A DNA stretch of 64,000 nucleotides from Pseudomonas sp. SORT22 (GTDB lineage Bacteria > Pseudomonadota > Gammaproteobacteria > Pseudomonadales > Pseudomonadaceae). Positions within the stretch are counted from its first letter, which is position 1. Each line of letters opens with the position of its first letter. Under the pieces are notes generated by a model, which did no database searches, had not been told where the DNA came from, and saw only the letters and a program-made list of their open reading frames with translations. The stretch spans positions 3,348,501-3,412,500 of the forward strand of contig NZ_CP071007.1 of the NCBI RefSeq assembly GCF_018417635.1, written 5' to 3'. Positions 42,744 to 51,913 of this stretch are shown here, one piece after another. Made by a program: the position numbers and the translations under genes.

Positions 42744-43418
42744 TCAGGAGCGGAACAATCGGGTGTATTGGGTTTCGTGGCGCGCCGAGGCAATCGCCAG
42801 CAGCGGCAGGCCGCCGCCAAGCTGGTCATCGTCCAGGGCCAGAGCAGTTACCAGCACAGCGGGCAAGGTTTCGCTCAGGTCACGCAACAGGGTCTGCGCT
42901 GCTTGCTGGCCGAACGGCACCAGCTTGACCCCGGCCATCACCGCGCCTTCGAGCCAGGCATAGCCGTGCGCGAGGGCCAGGTCAGCCAAGGGGATATCCC
43001 AGTGCACGCCCAGCCAGGCCATGCCGCCGAGTTGGCTGAGCTCAAGCGAACTGCGCCATTGGGGTGCCTGGCCCAGTTGCCAGCCGTCGAGCAAACGGGT
43101 CAGGGCCATGCCGCGCTGGCGTTCTTCCAGGCGCAGTTCGGCGGTTTCGCGGTTGGCCAGCAAAAACCGGCTCCAGCGCGCGAAGGCTTCGGCGTCATCC
43201 GCCAGGCAAGCCTGGTACAAGCGCGCCAGCAGCGGCCAGTCGAGGTGGCACAGGGTGTCCTCGATCTGTTGGCGTTGCCAGGCGCGAAAACCTTCGGCGC
43301 CCTGCACCCAGCCGGCCTCCACCGCCCACTCCAGGCCTTGCGAGTAGGTAAAGCCGCCTACCGGCAGGCTGGGGCTTGCCAGCTGCAACAGGCGCAGCAG
43401 CTTCAGGTTGCTGCTCAT
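42744..43418 (-). CDS. ureF: Urease accessory protein UreF
   Basis: A 224-residue helical protein that bridges UreG to the UreD-urease complex and acts as its GTPase checkpoint. It has the family start [28 protein letters not shown], plus [32 protein letters not shown] in the second half. The ATG at 43418 overlaps the stop of ureJ by one base (TGATG) and lies ten bases upstream of ureG. Confidence 0.96.
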   Translation of the reverse strand: MSSNLKLLRLLQLASPSLPVGGFTYSQGLEWAVEAGWVQGAEGFRAWQRQQIEDTLCHLDWPLLARLYQACLADDAEAFARWSRFLLANRETAELRLEERQRGMALTRLLDGWQLGQAPQWRSSLELSQLGGMAWLGVHWDIPLADLALAHGYAWLEGAVMAGVKLVPFGQQAAQTLLRDLSETLPAVLVTALALDDDQLGGGLPLLAIASARHETQYTRLFRS

Positions 43419-43963
43419 CAGCCGGCCAGCACCAGCGCGGCACCGGCCAGCAAGCCGCCACCGAAGACTTTCTGCAGGCCGGTGTGCCGACGCAGCAGGC
43501 AACCCCCGGCAAAGCCTGCCAGCAGCAACAGGCCACTGACCGTGACGAAACCTGCGCTGAACACCCAGAACGCACCCGGGCTGGCTTCAACGCCGTGGGC
43601 CCAGCCGTGGAACAGGGCAAACAGCGGCATGGCCAGGGCCAGCAGCACCTGGCGGCTGGGCAGCAGCAGCGCGGCAGCGGCCACCAGCAGCGAGCCGATG
43701 ATCATCTGCTCCATGCCGATCACACCGCCGAACACATGGCCCATCAGCGCCCCGCCGAACATCGCCCCGAGGGTCAGCAACGGCAGCGCCAGGGTACGCC
43801 CGGTCAGCGCCGCGAGCACCCCGGTGCCAAGCAGCATGAGCAAGTGATCGAGGCCGGTCAGCGGGTGCAGCAAACCATCCTGCAGCGGATTGGCATCATG
43901 GCCGGGGTGGGCAAAGGCCGGAAGCGCAACCAGCAGCAACGCGAGGGTGACGAGTTTTTTCAT
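43418..43963 (-). CDS. ureJ: HupE/UreJ family membrane protein
   Basis: A 181-residue inner-membrane protein with a signal-like N-terminus (VTLALLLVALPAFA) followed by HPGHDANPLQDGLLHPLTGLDHLLMLLGTG, the His/Asp-rich nickel motif of HupE/UreJ, and about six helices. Members are thought to import nickel for urease or hydrogenase. Location inside the urease operon supports nickel supply for UreC. Confidence 0.92.
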   Translation of the reverse strand: MKKLVTLALLLVALPAFAHPGHDANPLQDGLLHPLTGLDHLLMLLGTGVLAALTGRTLALPLLTLGAMFGGALMGHVFGGVIGMEQMIIGSLLVAAAALLLPSRQVLLALAMPLFALFHGWAHGVEASPGAFWVFSAGFVTVSGLLLLAGFAGGCLLRRHTGLQKVFGGGLLAGAALVLAG

Positions 43964-43985
43964 GGGACAATCTCCTTATCGACAA

Positions 43986-44465
43986 TCAGTGGTGAGCGAC
44001 GCGAACGAACAGGTGGTTACTGTGGGCATGGCTGTGCGGGGCACTCTGGTAGGCCCCGGCTTCAGGCTCGAACGGTGCTTGCTCGACCGTTACGTCAAGG
44101 CCCAGGCCACGGACCATTTCATCCAGCACATGGTCGTGCTGATAGCGCAGCAGGCCGGCCTCGATCTGCAGCGGCACATGGCGGTTGCCCAGGTGATAGG
44201 CGGCGCGGGTCAGCAACAGTGGATCGGCGCAGCGCACGCTGGACACCTGCTCGGCCGCCGCCAGCACGCGAATCACCTCGCCGCCCTGCGCTTCGCCAAG
44301 CAGCTCGCCACCGCGCAGCAACTGCCCGCGTTCGAGCATCAGGCCGGCCTCGCGGCCATCGTCGAGGGTGACGCGCACGCGGCTCTTGATCCGCGTATCG
44401 ACAGTGAGGGTGACGGTGCCGCTTACCGTGGCGGCGTCGCTCAGGCGACGGGTCAACAGGATCAT
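43986..44465 (-). CDS. ureE: Urease nickel metallochaperone UreE
   Basis: A 159-residue cytoplasmic protein that binds Ni(II) and hands it to UreG. The N-terminal domain (RIKSRVRVTLDDGREAGLMLERG) and the C-terminal metal-binding domain (YHLGNRHVPLQIEAGLLRYQHDHVLDEM) are intact. The tail has a moderate His cluster (HSHAHSNHLFVRVAHH), shorter than in Klebsiella. Lies nine bases after ureC. Confidence 0.96.
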   Translation of the reverse strand: MILLTRRLSDAATVSGTVTLTVDTRIKSRVRVTLDDGREAGLMLERGQLLRGGELLGEAQGGEVIRVLAAAEQVSSVRCADPLLLTRAAYHLGNRHVPLQIEAGLLRYQHDHVLDEMVRGLGLDVTVEQAPFEPEAGAYQSAPHSHAHSNHLFVRVAHH

Positions 44466-44474
44466 CTTCGCTCC

Positions 44475-46178
44475 TTAAAACAGAAAATAACGCTGGGCCA
44501 TCGGCAACACCGTGGCCGGTTCGCACACCAGCAGTTCACCGTCGGCGCGCACCTCGTAGGTTTGCGAGTCGACCTCGATCATCGGCAACAGGCCGTTATG
44601 GACCATGTCGCCCTTGCGCACTGTGCGACAGCCCCGGGCCTCGCCGATCAGGCTCTGCAGCCCCAGTTGCCGGTGCACGCCACGCGCGATCGCCGCCTGC
44701 GACAGGAAGGTCATGCGCGTGGCGTGGCGCGCGGCACCGAGGGCGCCGAACATCGGCCGGTAGTGCACCGGTTGCGGGGTCGGGATCGAGCCGTTGATAT
44801 CGCCCATCGGCGCCATGGCGATCATCCCGCCCTTGATCACCAGCGCAGGCTTGACGCCGAAGAACGCCGGCGCCCAGAGCACCAGGTCGGCGAGTTTGCC
44901 GGCCTCCACCGAGCCCACTTCGTGGGCGATGCCATGGGTCAGCGCCGGGTTGATGGTGTACTTGGCGATGTAGCGCTTGACCCGGAAGTTGTCGCTGCGC
45001 GCGGTATCCGGCGCCAAGGGGCCACGGCGTAGTTTCATCTGGTGCGCCACCTGCCAGGTGCGCAGCACCACTTCGCCGACCCGGCCCATGGCCTGGGAGT
45101 CGGACGAAGTCATCGAGAACGCGCCCAGGTCATGGAGGATGTCTTCGGCGGCAATCGTCTCGCGGCGGATACGCGACTCGGCAAACGCCACGTCCTCGGC
45201 AATACTCGGGTCCAGGTGATGGCAGACCATGAGCATGTCCAGGTGCTCGTCGACGGTGTTCTGGGTGTAGGGCAAGGTCGGGTTGGTCGAGGACGGCAGC
45301 ACATTGGCAAAGGCCGCCGCGCGGATGATGTCCGGCGCATGGCCACCGCCGGCGCCTTCGGTGTGGAAGGTATGGATGGTGCGATCGCCAATCGCCGCCA
45401 GAGTGTCCTCGATACAGCCCGACTCGTTGAGGGTGTCGGTATGGATCGCCACCTGCACGTCGTGCTCTTGCGCCACGCCCAGGCAGCAGTCGATGGCTGC
45501 CGGGGTCGAACCCCAATCTTCGTGCAGCTTGAGGCCCACGGCGCCGGCTTCGATCTGCTCGCGCAAGGCTTCGGGCCGCGAGGCGTTGCCTTTGCCCAGC
45601 AGGCCGATATTGATCGGCAATTGGTCGGCGGCCTGGAGCATGCGCGCCAGGTACCAGGGCCCGGAGGTGCAGGTGGTGGCATTGGTGCCGGTGGCAGGCC
45701 CGGTGCCGCCGCCAATGAAGGTGGTAATGCCCGAGGTCAGCGCCTCTTCGACCTGCTGCGGGCAGATGAAGTGGATGTGCGAGTCGATGCCGCCAGCGGT
45801 GACGATCTTGCCTTCGGCGGCGATCACTTCGGTGCCCGGCCCGACTGGCAAGGTCACTCCCGGTTGCACATCGGGGTTGCCAGCCTTGCCGACACCGACG
45901 ATGCGCCCGTCCTTGATGCCGATGTCGGCCTTGACGATGCCCCAGTGGTCGATGATCAGCGCGTTGGTCAGCACCAGGTCCAGCGCCTGCGCGGCAAGCA
46001 TCTGGCCCTGGCCCATGCCGTCGCGGATGACCTTGCCGCCGCCGAACTTGACCTCCTCGCCATAGATCGTGAAGTCCTTCTCGACCTCGACCCACAGCTC
46101 GGTGTCGGCCAGGCGTACGCGATCGCCCACTGTCGGGCCGAACATGTCGGCATAGGCCCTGCGCGATATGCGGCTCAT
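44475..46178 (-). CDS. ureC: Urease alpha (catalytic) subunit
   Basis: A 567-residue nickel hydrolase that splits urea to ammonia and carbamate. Nickel ligands and catalytic residues are visible: [10 protein letters not shown], the carbamylated lysine in [34 protein letters not shown] and the flap [10 protein letters not shown]. Normal length. It overlaps ureB by ATGA. Nothing suggests loss of function. Confidence 0.98.
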   Translation of the reverse strand: MSRISRRAYADMFGPTVGDRVRLADTELWVEVEKDFTIYGEEVKFGGGKVIRDGMGQGQMLAAQALDLVLTNALIIDHWGIVKADIGIKDGRIVGVGKAGNPDVQPGVTLPVGPGTEVIAAEGKIVTAGGIDSHIHFICPQQVEEALTSGITTFIGGGTGPATGTNATTCTSGPWYLARMLQAADQLPINIGLLGKGNASRPEALREQIEAGAVGLKLHEDWGSTPAAIDCCLGVAQEHDVQVAIHTDTLNESGCIEDTLAAIGDRTIHTFHTEGAGGGHAPDIIRAAAFANVLPSSTNPTLPYTQNTVDEHLDMLMVCHHLDPSIAEDVAFAESRIRRETIAAEDILHDLGAFSMTSSDSQAMGRVGEVVLRTWQVAHQMKLRRGPLAPDTARSDNFRVKRYIAKYTINPALTHGIAHEVGSVEAGKLADLVLWAPAFFGVKPALVIKGGMIAMAPMGDINGSIPTPQPVHYRPMFGALGAARHATRMTFLSQAAIARGVHRQLGLQSLIGEARGCRTVRKGDMVHNGLLPMIEVDSQTYEVRADGELLVCEPATVLPMAQRYFLF

Positions 46179-46492
46179 GCCTGATTCTCCAGCTTGCCCA
46201 TGACCTTGCCCTGAAAGCCGTAGACCTCGCGCTTGCCGCGGTACGGCACCAGCGGGACGGTCCGCGCCTGGCCCGGTTCGAAACGCACGGCGGTGCCAGC
46301 GGCGATGTCCAGGCGGTAACCTCGGGTCGGCTCGCGCTCGAACACCAGGGCGTTGTTGACCTCGAAAAAGTGATAGTGCGAGCCGACCTGCACCGGCCGG
46401 TCGCCGTGGTTGGCGACGGTGACGCTGATCACCTCAAGGCCGGCGTTGAGTTCGATGTCGCCGTCGGCAACCTGTATTTCTCCGGGAATCAT
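46175..46492 (-). CDS. ureB: Urease beta subunit
   Basis: A 105-residue structural subunit with the family pattern [38 protein letters not shown] and [10 protein letters not shown]. It is encoded separately from UreA and UreC, as usual in proteobacteria. The start is 9 bases after ureA and the stop overlaps ureC. Unlike many pseudomonads, no GNAT acetyltransferase gene separates ureA and ureB here. Confidence 0.97.
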   Translation of the reverse strand: MIPGEIQVADGDIELNAGLEVISVTVANHGDRPVQVGSHYHFFEVNNALVFEREPTRGYRLDIAAGTAVRFEPGQARTVPLVPYRGKREVYGFQGKVMGKLENQA

Positions 46493-46501
46493 CCTGTGCT
46501 C

Positions 46502-46804
46502 CTAGACAATCGGGTCATGGACGGTGACCAGCTTGGTGCCGTCGGGAAAGGTCGCTTCCACCTGCACATCGGCGATCATCTCGCTGACCCCGGCCATCAC
46601 CTGGTCACGGCGCAGCACCTCGCGGCCGAGGTTCATCAGCTCGGCAACGGTGCGCCCGTCGCGGGCGCCTTCCATCACCGTGGCGCTGATCAAGGCCACC
46701 GCCTCCGGGTAGTTGAGCTGCAGGCCACGGGCCAGGCGCCGTTCGGCCAGCAGTGCAGCGGTGAACAGCAGCAGTTTGTCTTTCTCTCGCGGGGTCAGCT
46801 CCAT
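46502..46804 (-). CDS. ureA: Urease gamma subunit
   Basis: A 100-residue structural subunit: [23 protein letters not shown] at the start, [21 protein letters not shown], and the end [19 protein letters not shown]. Lies nine bases after ureD. Confidence 0.98.
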   Translation of the reverse strand: MELTPREKDKLLLFTAALLAERRLARGLQLNYPEAVALISATVMEGARDGRTVAELMNLGREVLRRDQVMAGVSEMIADVQVEATFPDGTKLVTVHDPIV

Positions 46805-46813
46805 GGCGTTCTC

Positions 46814-47647
46814 TCAGGTGGCCCAGATACGCGGCGGGCATGGCGCCAGGCCGACCACGACGGGTCGCAAGGCGTGCCAGAGCCGCTGCAGGGTAAGTTG
46901 CAGGCGTTGGTTGTCGTGATCGAGCAGGCGTACCACCAGCAACTGGCCAAGCAGGGTCGCGCCGGCCGGAGCGCCCAGGTCTTCAAGCAAGGCGCGGCTC
47001 TGTTCAAGCAGTTCGCTGCTGGCCGGATAGGCGCAAAAGGTTGCTTGCAGCGGCAAGCCGGCGACTTTGTCGAGCTGCCCGCCGTCGATGCGCAGACGCT
47101 CGTGCAGGCCCGGGTCGTCGGCCAGCTCGATGTGCAGGCGACTGTCGACGGCGCCGTGACTGAAGGTCTCGGCCATCACCGGGCGGCCCAGGCACAGGGT
47201 TTCCCAGGCCAGCAGGCGCGCGCCAGGCGCCAGGGTAAAGCGGTTTTCCAGGCGCACGCGGGCGCCGGCAAAACAGATGTTGCCCTGGGGCAGCCATTCG
47301 AGCGTGCTGTTTTCGTCCAGGTAAAAATGCTGCTGGAGGATCGAGGTCGGGCCGCCGCTGCGGTAGAACTTGGTCGCTCCGGGCATGGTCAGCAGCGCAT
47401 GGCTGCCGGGTTCCAGGTGCACATCGAGCAGCAGTTTGTCGCCGCCGACCACGCCACCCGGCGGGTGCAGCACGTAGACGTGGCACGGTGCGCCTTCGGG
47501 ATAGAACGGCCGCTGCACCAAAAGAGGACCGAAATGGCGCCGCGCACCAATACAGGTCTTGCTCTCGCCCCGAACGAAACGCAGCCGCAGCTCGGCGCGC
47601 CAGCCGGCATCTGCGGTGTCCAGGTCGGGGGTTGCGGGGAGCGACAT
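46814..47647 (-). CDS. ureD: Urease accessory protein UreD
   Basis: A 277-residue scaffold protein forming the tunnel through which nickel reaches the urease apoenzyme. It has the family segments LRFVRGESKTCIGARRHFGPLLVQRPFYPEG, HVYVLHPPGGVVGGD, PGATKFYRS and GARLLAWETLCLGRP. It is the first gene of the eight-gene operon ureDABCEJFG, all on the minus strand with gaps of 23 bases or less. Its promoter must lie in the 414-base gap upstream. Confidence 0.96.
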   Translation of the reverse strand: MSLPATPDLDTADAGWRAELRLRFVRGESKTCIGARRHFGPLLVQRPFYPEGAPCHVYVLHPPGGVVGGDKLLLDVHLEPGSHALLTMPGATKFYRSGGPTSILQQHFYLDENSTLEWLPQGNICFAGARVRLENRFTLAPGARLLAWETLCLGRPVMAETFSHGAVDSRLHIELADDPGLHERLRIDGGQLDKVAGLPLQATFCAYPASSELLEQSRALLEDLGAPAGATLLGQLLVVRLLDHDNQRLQLTLQRLWHALRPVVVGLAPCPPRIWAT

Positions 47648-48061
47648 GCCTCAGGTTCCAGTAAACGCTGCCCCAACTCGGCGACAGACGCATTTGCAAG
47701 AAACAACCTACGCGCTCAAGCGAATCCAGCGACTTGCAGGTTTGACCAATCGATCAGTAATCGATAGCTGAGGCAAAGCACATAGCGGGCCAAGATGGCG
47801 CGCTGGAGGGGGTTGTTTAAACAGCCGGCATGCACCGGTTTAGCGCTGTGTGCTTGCCGCGCGTTTAAACCCGGGCATCAGACCATGCCTACAACAGCGG
47901 CTACTCCTGACGCAGCCGCTTGCGGTGCGACTTGGTGCGCTCGTAGAACCAGATGCAATCCTGCTGGTACCTCGTCGCCCGGCAGCGGCACAGCACTGGA
48001 TAAGCGCAAAAACCGCCCCATACTGATAGCACTACGCCTCTAGCGGACCGAGGGCCGGACC
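47648..48061. other. 414-bp intergenic region between ureD and the caspase-like gene
   Basis: No convincing gene. It must hold the divergent promoters for the urease operon and the protease-hydrolase pair. Visible items: a repeated ATCGAT (47749 and 47760 area) in an AT-rich patch, two copies of the octamer GTTTAAAC (47815-47822 and 47863-47870), and a minus-strand open frame ending at 47901 whose last part (YQQDCIWFYERTKSHRKRLRQE) looks protein-like but lacks a good start. The last may be a gene remnant at a junction. Confidence 0.5.
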
Positions 48062-49912
48062 ATGAGCCGAAACGTTGGTTTGATTGCCGTCGGGGTGGAT
48101 CACACTGGCATTCTGGATTCGTTGAAAGGCGCGGCCAGCGGGGCACTGCAATTTGCCCGCTGGCTGGAGGAGCAACAGCAGTTCGGCATCAGCCCGAGCA
48201 TCAGCGTACTGACCGATCAGAATGACCAGGTGGTCGAAGCCAAGGCGATCCAGACCGCCGCCCGCGACTTGCTCGCGGTCGGCGGGCTCGACCTGCTGAT
48301 CCTGTATTTCTCCGGGCACGGCATTGTCAAGAACGGCGCCGATGAACAAGTCTTGCTGTCGAACGTCAAGGACTACCCCGACGAAGCCATCAACATTGCT
48401 GCAACGGCGCTCAACGCCCGCCATATTGGCGTACCCCATGTCGTGATCATCTCCGACGCCTGTCGCAATGCGGTCGACCCCTTTGGCTCACTGGGCCAGG
48501 TCAGTGGCAGGCCGGCGGTGAAACGCGGTGCGGTGGTCGGCATCAAGCCCGGCAAGGTCGATATCTTCTACGCCACCGAACCGTCACAAACCGCCAAGGA
48601 GTACAAAGGCGAAGGATTCTTTACCAAGGTCCTGCTCGAAGCGCTGCAAAGCCCTCCGACAGAAATTTGCGAGACCTGGCCGGGCTCCAGCGTGCCGATC
48701 ATTCCCACCTGGCTTCTGGAAGACTACCTGTACAACCAGGTGCCGACCCGCGCCCAGCAGCAAACACCGCGCTTCGAGCAAACGCCGGACATCATTGTCC
48801 AGGCGCGCCAACCGCTGTTCCTCGGCTATGCCAGCCCGCCGCTAGTCTTTGCCAGCCCTCCCCCGCTGCCTGGCCCCGGGCCGCTGGACTACGGCCTGCC
48901 CGCTGAAGCCGGAGCACCCTACTTTGAGCAAATCCAGATCCTGCCGCTTCCCGAGCTGTTTCCAGCAAACCTCAGGGTCACCAGCCGAAACCAGGCGATA
49001 CAACAGGTGGCCAGCAGCTTTCTCAAGGAACCCGAGGCGTACATCAGCACCACATTGCTTGAACAAGCCGGCCTCGACGAAGCCTACCGGCGCAACCTGC
49101 AGCGCTACACAGCACTCCCCCAGAGCCCGGCCGAAAGCGGATTGCGCATCATCGGTAGCCAGGCCATCAGCGTCCTGGTGGCCCCCGGCCAAGCGGCGCC
49201 CGATGTGCAAACCGATGACCAGCAGAGCATCATCAGCCTGGCGCCGTCTGCTCAGGCGCAGTCAGTCATCGTCACGTTCAGCGACGACACCCTGATCGTC
49301 TTACCGGTCATGCCCGGCTACATAGGCACAGTCCACGTAGACGAAGGCCTGGTGCAGTCGGTTTCGTTCGAGATGGGTAGGACCCTGGCCCAGACCTTTG
49401 CGCAAACTCCGAGCAGGCGCCTGCACCTGCACCACTTGCAAGCACTTGCCGCAGCCTTCGCCAGCAGCGCCAAACTGCGCACCCTGGCCGCGACCCAGGC
49501 ATCGAGCTTCGCCGATGTCCTGCGCCAGGAAAAGCGCCTGGACCCGACCTTGAGCATCTACGCCGCCTACGCCTATCTGCTGGCCGCTGACGACCAAGGC
49601 GTGCGTTCGGTGCTGAGCTACTTCCTTGACTACCAGGCATCGTCCCAACCGCCTTTGCCCGTGCCGTTCGATGTGGCTTTGCTCGCCGGCGCCCTGGCAC
49701 CCGGCAAGCGCAAGGCACGGCCGCTGATCGCACCGTTCTGCCCGATGATGAGCCTGGGCTGGACAGTGCTGGCAGCCCAAGGCAAGAACCCGAAGCTCCA
49801 CCCTGCAATCCTCGAAGCCGGTAAATACCGGCTCAATACTGAATGGTCGACCTTTCGCCGCCGCGATACCCAACCGCTTATCGAAGCTTTTCTACAAGGA
49901 GAGTTGTCATGA
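48062..49912 (+). CDS. Caspase-like (C14) protease with helical C-terminal region
   Basis: A 616-residue cytoplasmic protein without a signal peptide. The N-terminal caspase p20-like domain (about 1-215) has a strand VGLIAVGVDHTG, the catalytic His86 in LILYFSGHG, and the nucleophile Cys134 in VVIISDACRN, with Asp just before it as in many bacterial caspases/metacaspases. A proline-rich linker (about 258-285: SPPLVFASPPPLPGPGPL) leads to a second region. That region ends in a helical segment (about 490-590; LDPTLSIYAAYAYLLAADDQ, FDVALLAGALAPG, FCPMMSLGWTVLAAQG) that I recognise only as a repeated companion of bacterial caspase-like proteins. It overlaps the next gene by ATGA. Defence or cell-death effector role inferred. 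Confidence 0.85.
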   Translation: MSRNVGLIAVGVDHTGILDSLKGAASGALQFARWLEEQQQFGISPSISVLTDQNDQVVEAKAIQTAARDLLAVGGLDLLILYFSGHGIVKNGADEQVLLSNVKDYPDEAINIAATALNARHIGVPHVVIISDACRNAVDPFGSLGQVSGRPAVKRGAVVGIKPGKVDIFYATEPSQTAKEYKGEGFFTKVLLEALQSPPTEICETWPGSSVPIIPTWLLEDYLYNQVPTRAQQQTPRFEQTPDIIVQARQPLFLGYASPPLVFASPPPLPGPGPLDYGLPAEAGAPYFEQIQILPLPELFPANLRVTSRNQAIQQVASSFLKEPEAYISTTLLEQAGLDEAYRRNLQRYTALPQSPAESGLRIIGSQAISVLVAPGQAAPDVQTDDQQSIISLAPSAQAQSVIVTFSDDTLIVLPVMPGYIGTVHVDEGLVQSVSFEMGRTLAQTFAQTPSRRLHLHHLQALAAAFASSAKLRTLAATQASSFADVLRQEKRLDPTLSIYAAYAYLLAADDQGVRSVLSYFLDYQASSQPPLPVPFDVALLAGALAPGKRKARPLIAPFCPMMSLGWTVLAAQGKNPKLHPAILEAGKYRLNTEWSTFRRRDTQPLIEAFLQGELS

Positions 49913-50796
49913 AAGTCGTGTTCATCCATGGCCGGTCGCAACAAGGCAAAAACCCGCTCACCCTGCAAAACACCTGGACCAATGCCTTGATCAAGGGTTT
50001 TGAAGGCATCGGTTCGCCCTACCCTGGCGTGGTCGATGTGGCCTTCCCTTACTACGGTGATCTGTTGTTCGACGAAACCTACCGCAGAGCGCAGAAAGAC
50101 TTTCAGGTACTCACCGACAAAGGCGCCGACGCCGCGGCCCCGGGTGGCGAGGAAGAAGAGTTCATGCGCCAGGTCATTTACGACATCGCCAAGCAGCAAG
50201 GTATCAGCAAGGAACAGATCAACGCCGAGGCCAATGGCGAGATGCTTGAGAAAGGTGTTCAGAACTGGCGCGGCGTGCTGGCAGCCCTGCGCCTGCTCGA
50301 TCAGTTGCCCGGTGTCGGCGCGACTTCGGTCGAGCTGTTCACCCGCGATGTGTGGTACTACCTGACCGAAAAAACCATCCGTGACGCGGTCAACAAATTG
50401 GTCGATGCCCAGCTTCCAGAAAACGATCCGTGCATCGTGGTAGCTCACTCTCTGGGCACCATCATTGCCTATAACCTGCTGATGAACCGGCCTGCACGCA
50501 GCAACATCAAGGGCCTGGTGACCCTCGGCTCGCCCCTGGGCATTGAAGCCATCCTGAGCCGGCTGCCCTCCAACGGTTCGCCGCGCAAGGCCCCGGATGG
50601 CGTACCCAGCTGGGTCAACATTCGTGACAAACGCGATGTGGTGGCGCTCTACGAAATTCCCGCCGCGCGCTTCAGTGGAGCACCTGCGGTGCAAAACCAC
50701 AGCAACGCCAGCAACGGCAGCGATAACCGCCACGGCATCGTCGAGTACCTCAACGACACCATCGTAGCGGGCGTATTACGGCCTTTGCTGGCATAA
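49909..50796 (+). CDS. Alpha/beta hydrolase (lipase/esterase-like), partner of the caspase
   Basis: A 295-residue cytoplasmic serine hydrolase. It opens with KVVFIHGRSQQGKN (oxyanion-hole HG), then has a large cap insertion (about 40-150) and the nucleophile elbow VVAHSLGTI with Ser181. Candidate Asp and His lie in RDKRDVV and DNRHGIVEYL. It is read from an ATGA overlap with the caspase gene and has AAGGAGAG upstream, so the two products are made together. It could be a lipase, esterase or thioesterase; the natural substrate is unknown. One hypothesis is that the caspase activates or destroys it. Confidence 0.86.
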   Translation: MKVVFIHGRSQQGKNPLTLQNTWTNALIKGFEGIGSPYPGVVDVAFPYYGDLLFDETYRRAQKDFQVLTDKGADAAAPGGEEEEFMRQVIYDIAKQQGISKEQINAEANGEMLEKGVQNWRGVLAALRLLDQLPGVGATSVELFTRDVWYYLTEKTIRDAVNKLVDAQLPENDPCIVVAHSLGTIIAYNLLMNRPARSNIKGLVTLGSPLGIEAILSRLPSNGSPRKAPDGVPSWVNIRDKRDVVALYEIPAARFSGAPAVQNHSNASNGSDNRHGIVEYLNDTIVAGVLRPLLA

Positions 50797-50920
50797 GCAG
50801 GTTCAAACACTCAGACTCGTGCACTGGCTGCAGCAATCAACTGCATGCAAGCCGATTGCTGGACCCTGGTTGAAAAAATACCCTTGAACGCACCTTAACT
50901 GTGTCTCAGGACTCTCAACC

Positions 50921-51895
50921 ATGGTCATGCACATCCGCCTCCAGCAGACGGGCGCACCAAGTGTTCTGCACCTCGAACAAACCAGCGCGCAAGCCCCCGG
51001 CCCCGGCGAGGTCTGGCTTGAACAGGCGGCGATCGGCGTCAACCCGCTGGACGTCAGCCAGCGCAAGGGCGATGTGCCCATCGCCCTGCCCTGCGGGCTG
51101 GGCCTTGAGGGCGCCGGAACGGTAGCGGCAATCGGCGCCGGCGTCAGCGGCTTGGCTGTCGGCGAGCGCGTCGGCTACGCCACCGGCCCCCTGGGCGCCT
51201 ATGCCAGCGCCCGACTGTACCCCGCCGAGCGGCTGGTGAAACTGCCCGATGATCTTGGCCTGGAGCAAGCCGCCGCCGTGCTGTTCAAGGGCATCACCGC
51301 CCATTACCTCCTTCACAGCACGTACCCGGTCGGGCCCGGCACGCGGCTGATGATCTACGGCGCCGCCGGGGCCCTGGGGCAGTTGCTGGTGCCTTGGGCC
51401 AAGCACCTGGGCGCATTTGTGATTGGCGTGGTCTCCAAGCCGGAAAGTGTCGCCCGCGCCCGTGCCGCCGGCTGTGATCAGGTGCTGGTGTTCGACGCCG
51501 CGACCCTCGCTGCGCAGGTGCTGGATATCACTCAAGGGCGCAAACTCGACGTGGTCTACGACCCGATTGGCCGGCTGTCGTTCGAGGCCTCACTGGACAG
51601 CCTGCGCCCGCGCGGCTTGCTGGTGTCCTGCGGCATGGCCTCGGGAGCGCCGCCAGCCATCGAGCTGAGCACCCTCAACGCCAAGGGCTCGTTGTTCATC
51701 ACCCGGCCCTCGCTGGCGGCGCACACGGCAAGCGCTGGCGAGTACCAGCAGCGCGCCGGGGAGGTGCTGGCAGCGCTGGCGGCAGGTATCATTCGCGCGC
51801 AGATCTGGCAGCGTTATGCCCTGGCCGACGCCGCACTGGCCCATGACGACCTGCAACAAGGACGCTCACAGGGCGCAATCATCCTCACGCCCTGA
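50921..51895 (+). CDS. Quinone oxidoreductase (zeta-crystallin / QOR family)
   Basis: A 324-residue cytoplasmic NADPH-dependent reductase of the MDR superfamily without zinc-binding cysteines. It has the substrate-domain start GVNPLDVSQRKGD, GLGLEGAGTVAAIGAG, and the nucleotide-binding IYGAAGALGQLLVPWAK. It reduces quinones by one-electron transfer in its relatives. Eighteen bases separate it from a LysR gene in the same direction, probably its regulator. The ATG at 50921 follows CAGGA; an ATG two codons later is also possible. Confidence 0.9.
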   Translation: MVMHIRLQQTGAPSVLHLEQTSAQAPGPGEVWLEQAAIGVNPLDVSQRKGDVPIALPCGLGLEGAGTVAAIGAGVSGLAVGERVGYATGPLGAYASARLYPAERLVKLPDDLGLEQAAAVLFKGITAHYLLHSTYPVGPGTRLMIYGAAGALGQLLVPWAKHLGAFVIGVVSKPESVARARAAGCDQVLVFDAATLAAQVLDITQGRKLDVVYDPIGRLSFEASLDSLRPRGLLVSCGMASGAPPAIELSTLNAKGSLFITRPSLAAHTASAGEYQQRAGEVLAALAAGIIRAQIWQRYALADAALAHDDLQQGRSQGAIILTP

Positions 51896-51913
51896 CCTAC
51901 CGAGGTAACCGCG

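Noticed and set aside
47694..47710. Sigma-54-like sequence (minus strand TAGGTTGTTTCTTGCAA) upstream of ureD
   Set aside because: GG and GC elements are one base too close and the -24 half is poor, so it does not meet the strict spacing of sigma-54 promoters.
47901..48146. 81-codon minus-strand ORF ending YQQDCIWFYERTKSHRKRLRQE
   Set aside because: Its start lies inside the caspase gene, there is no ribosome site, and only the last part looks protein-like; noted as a possible remnant, not called as a gene.
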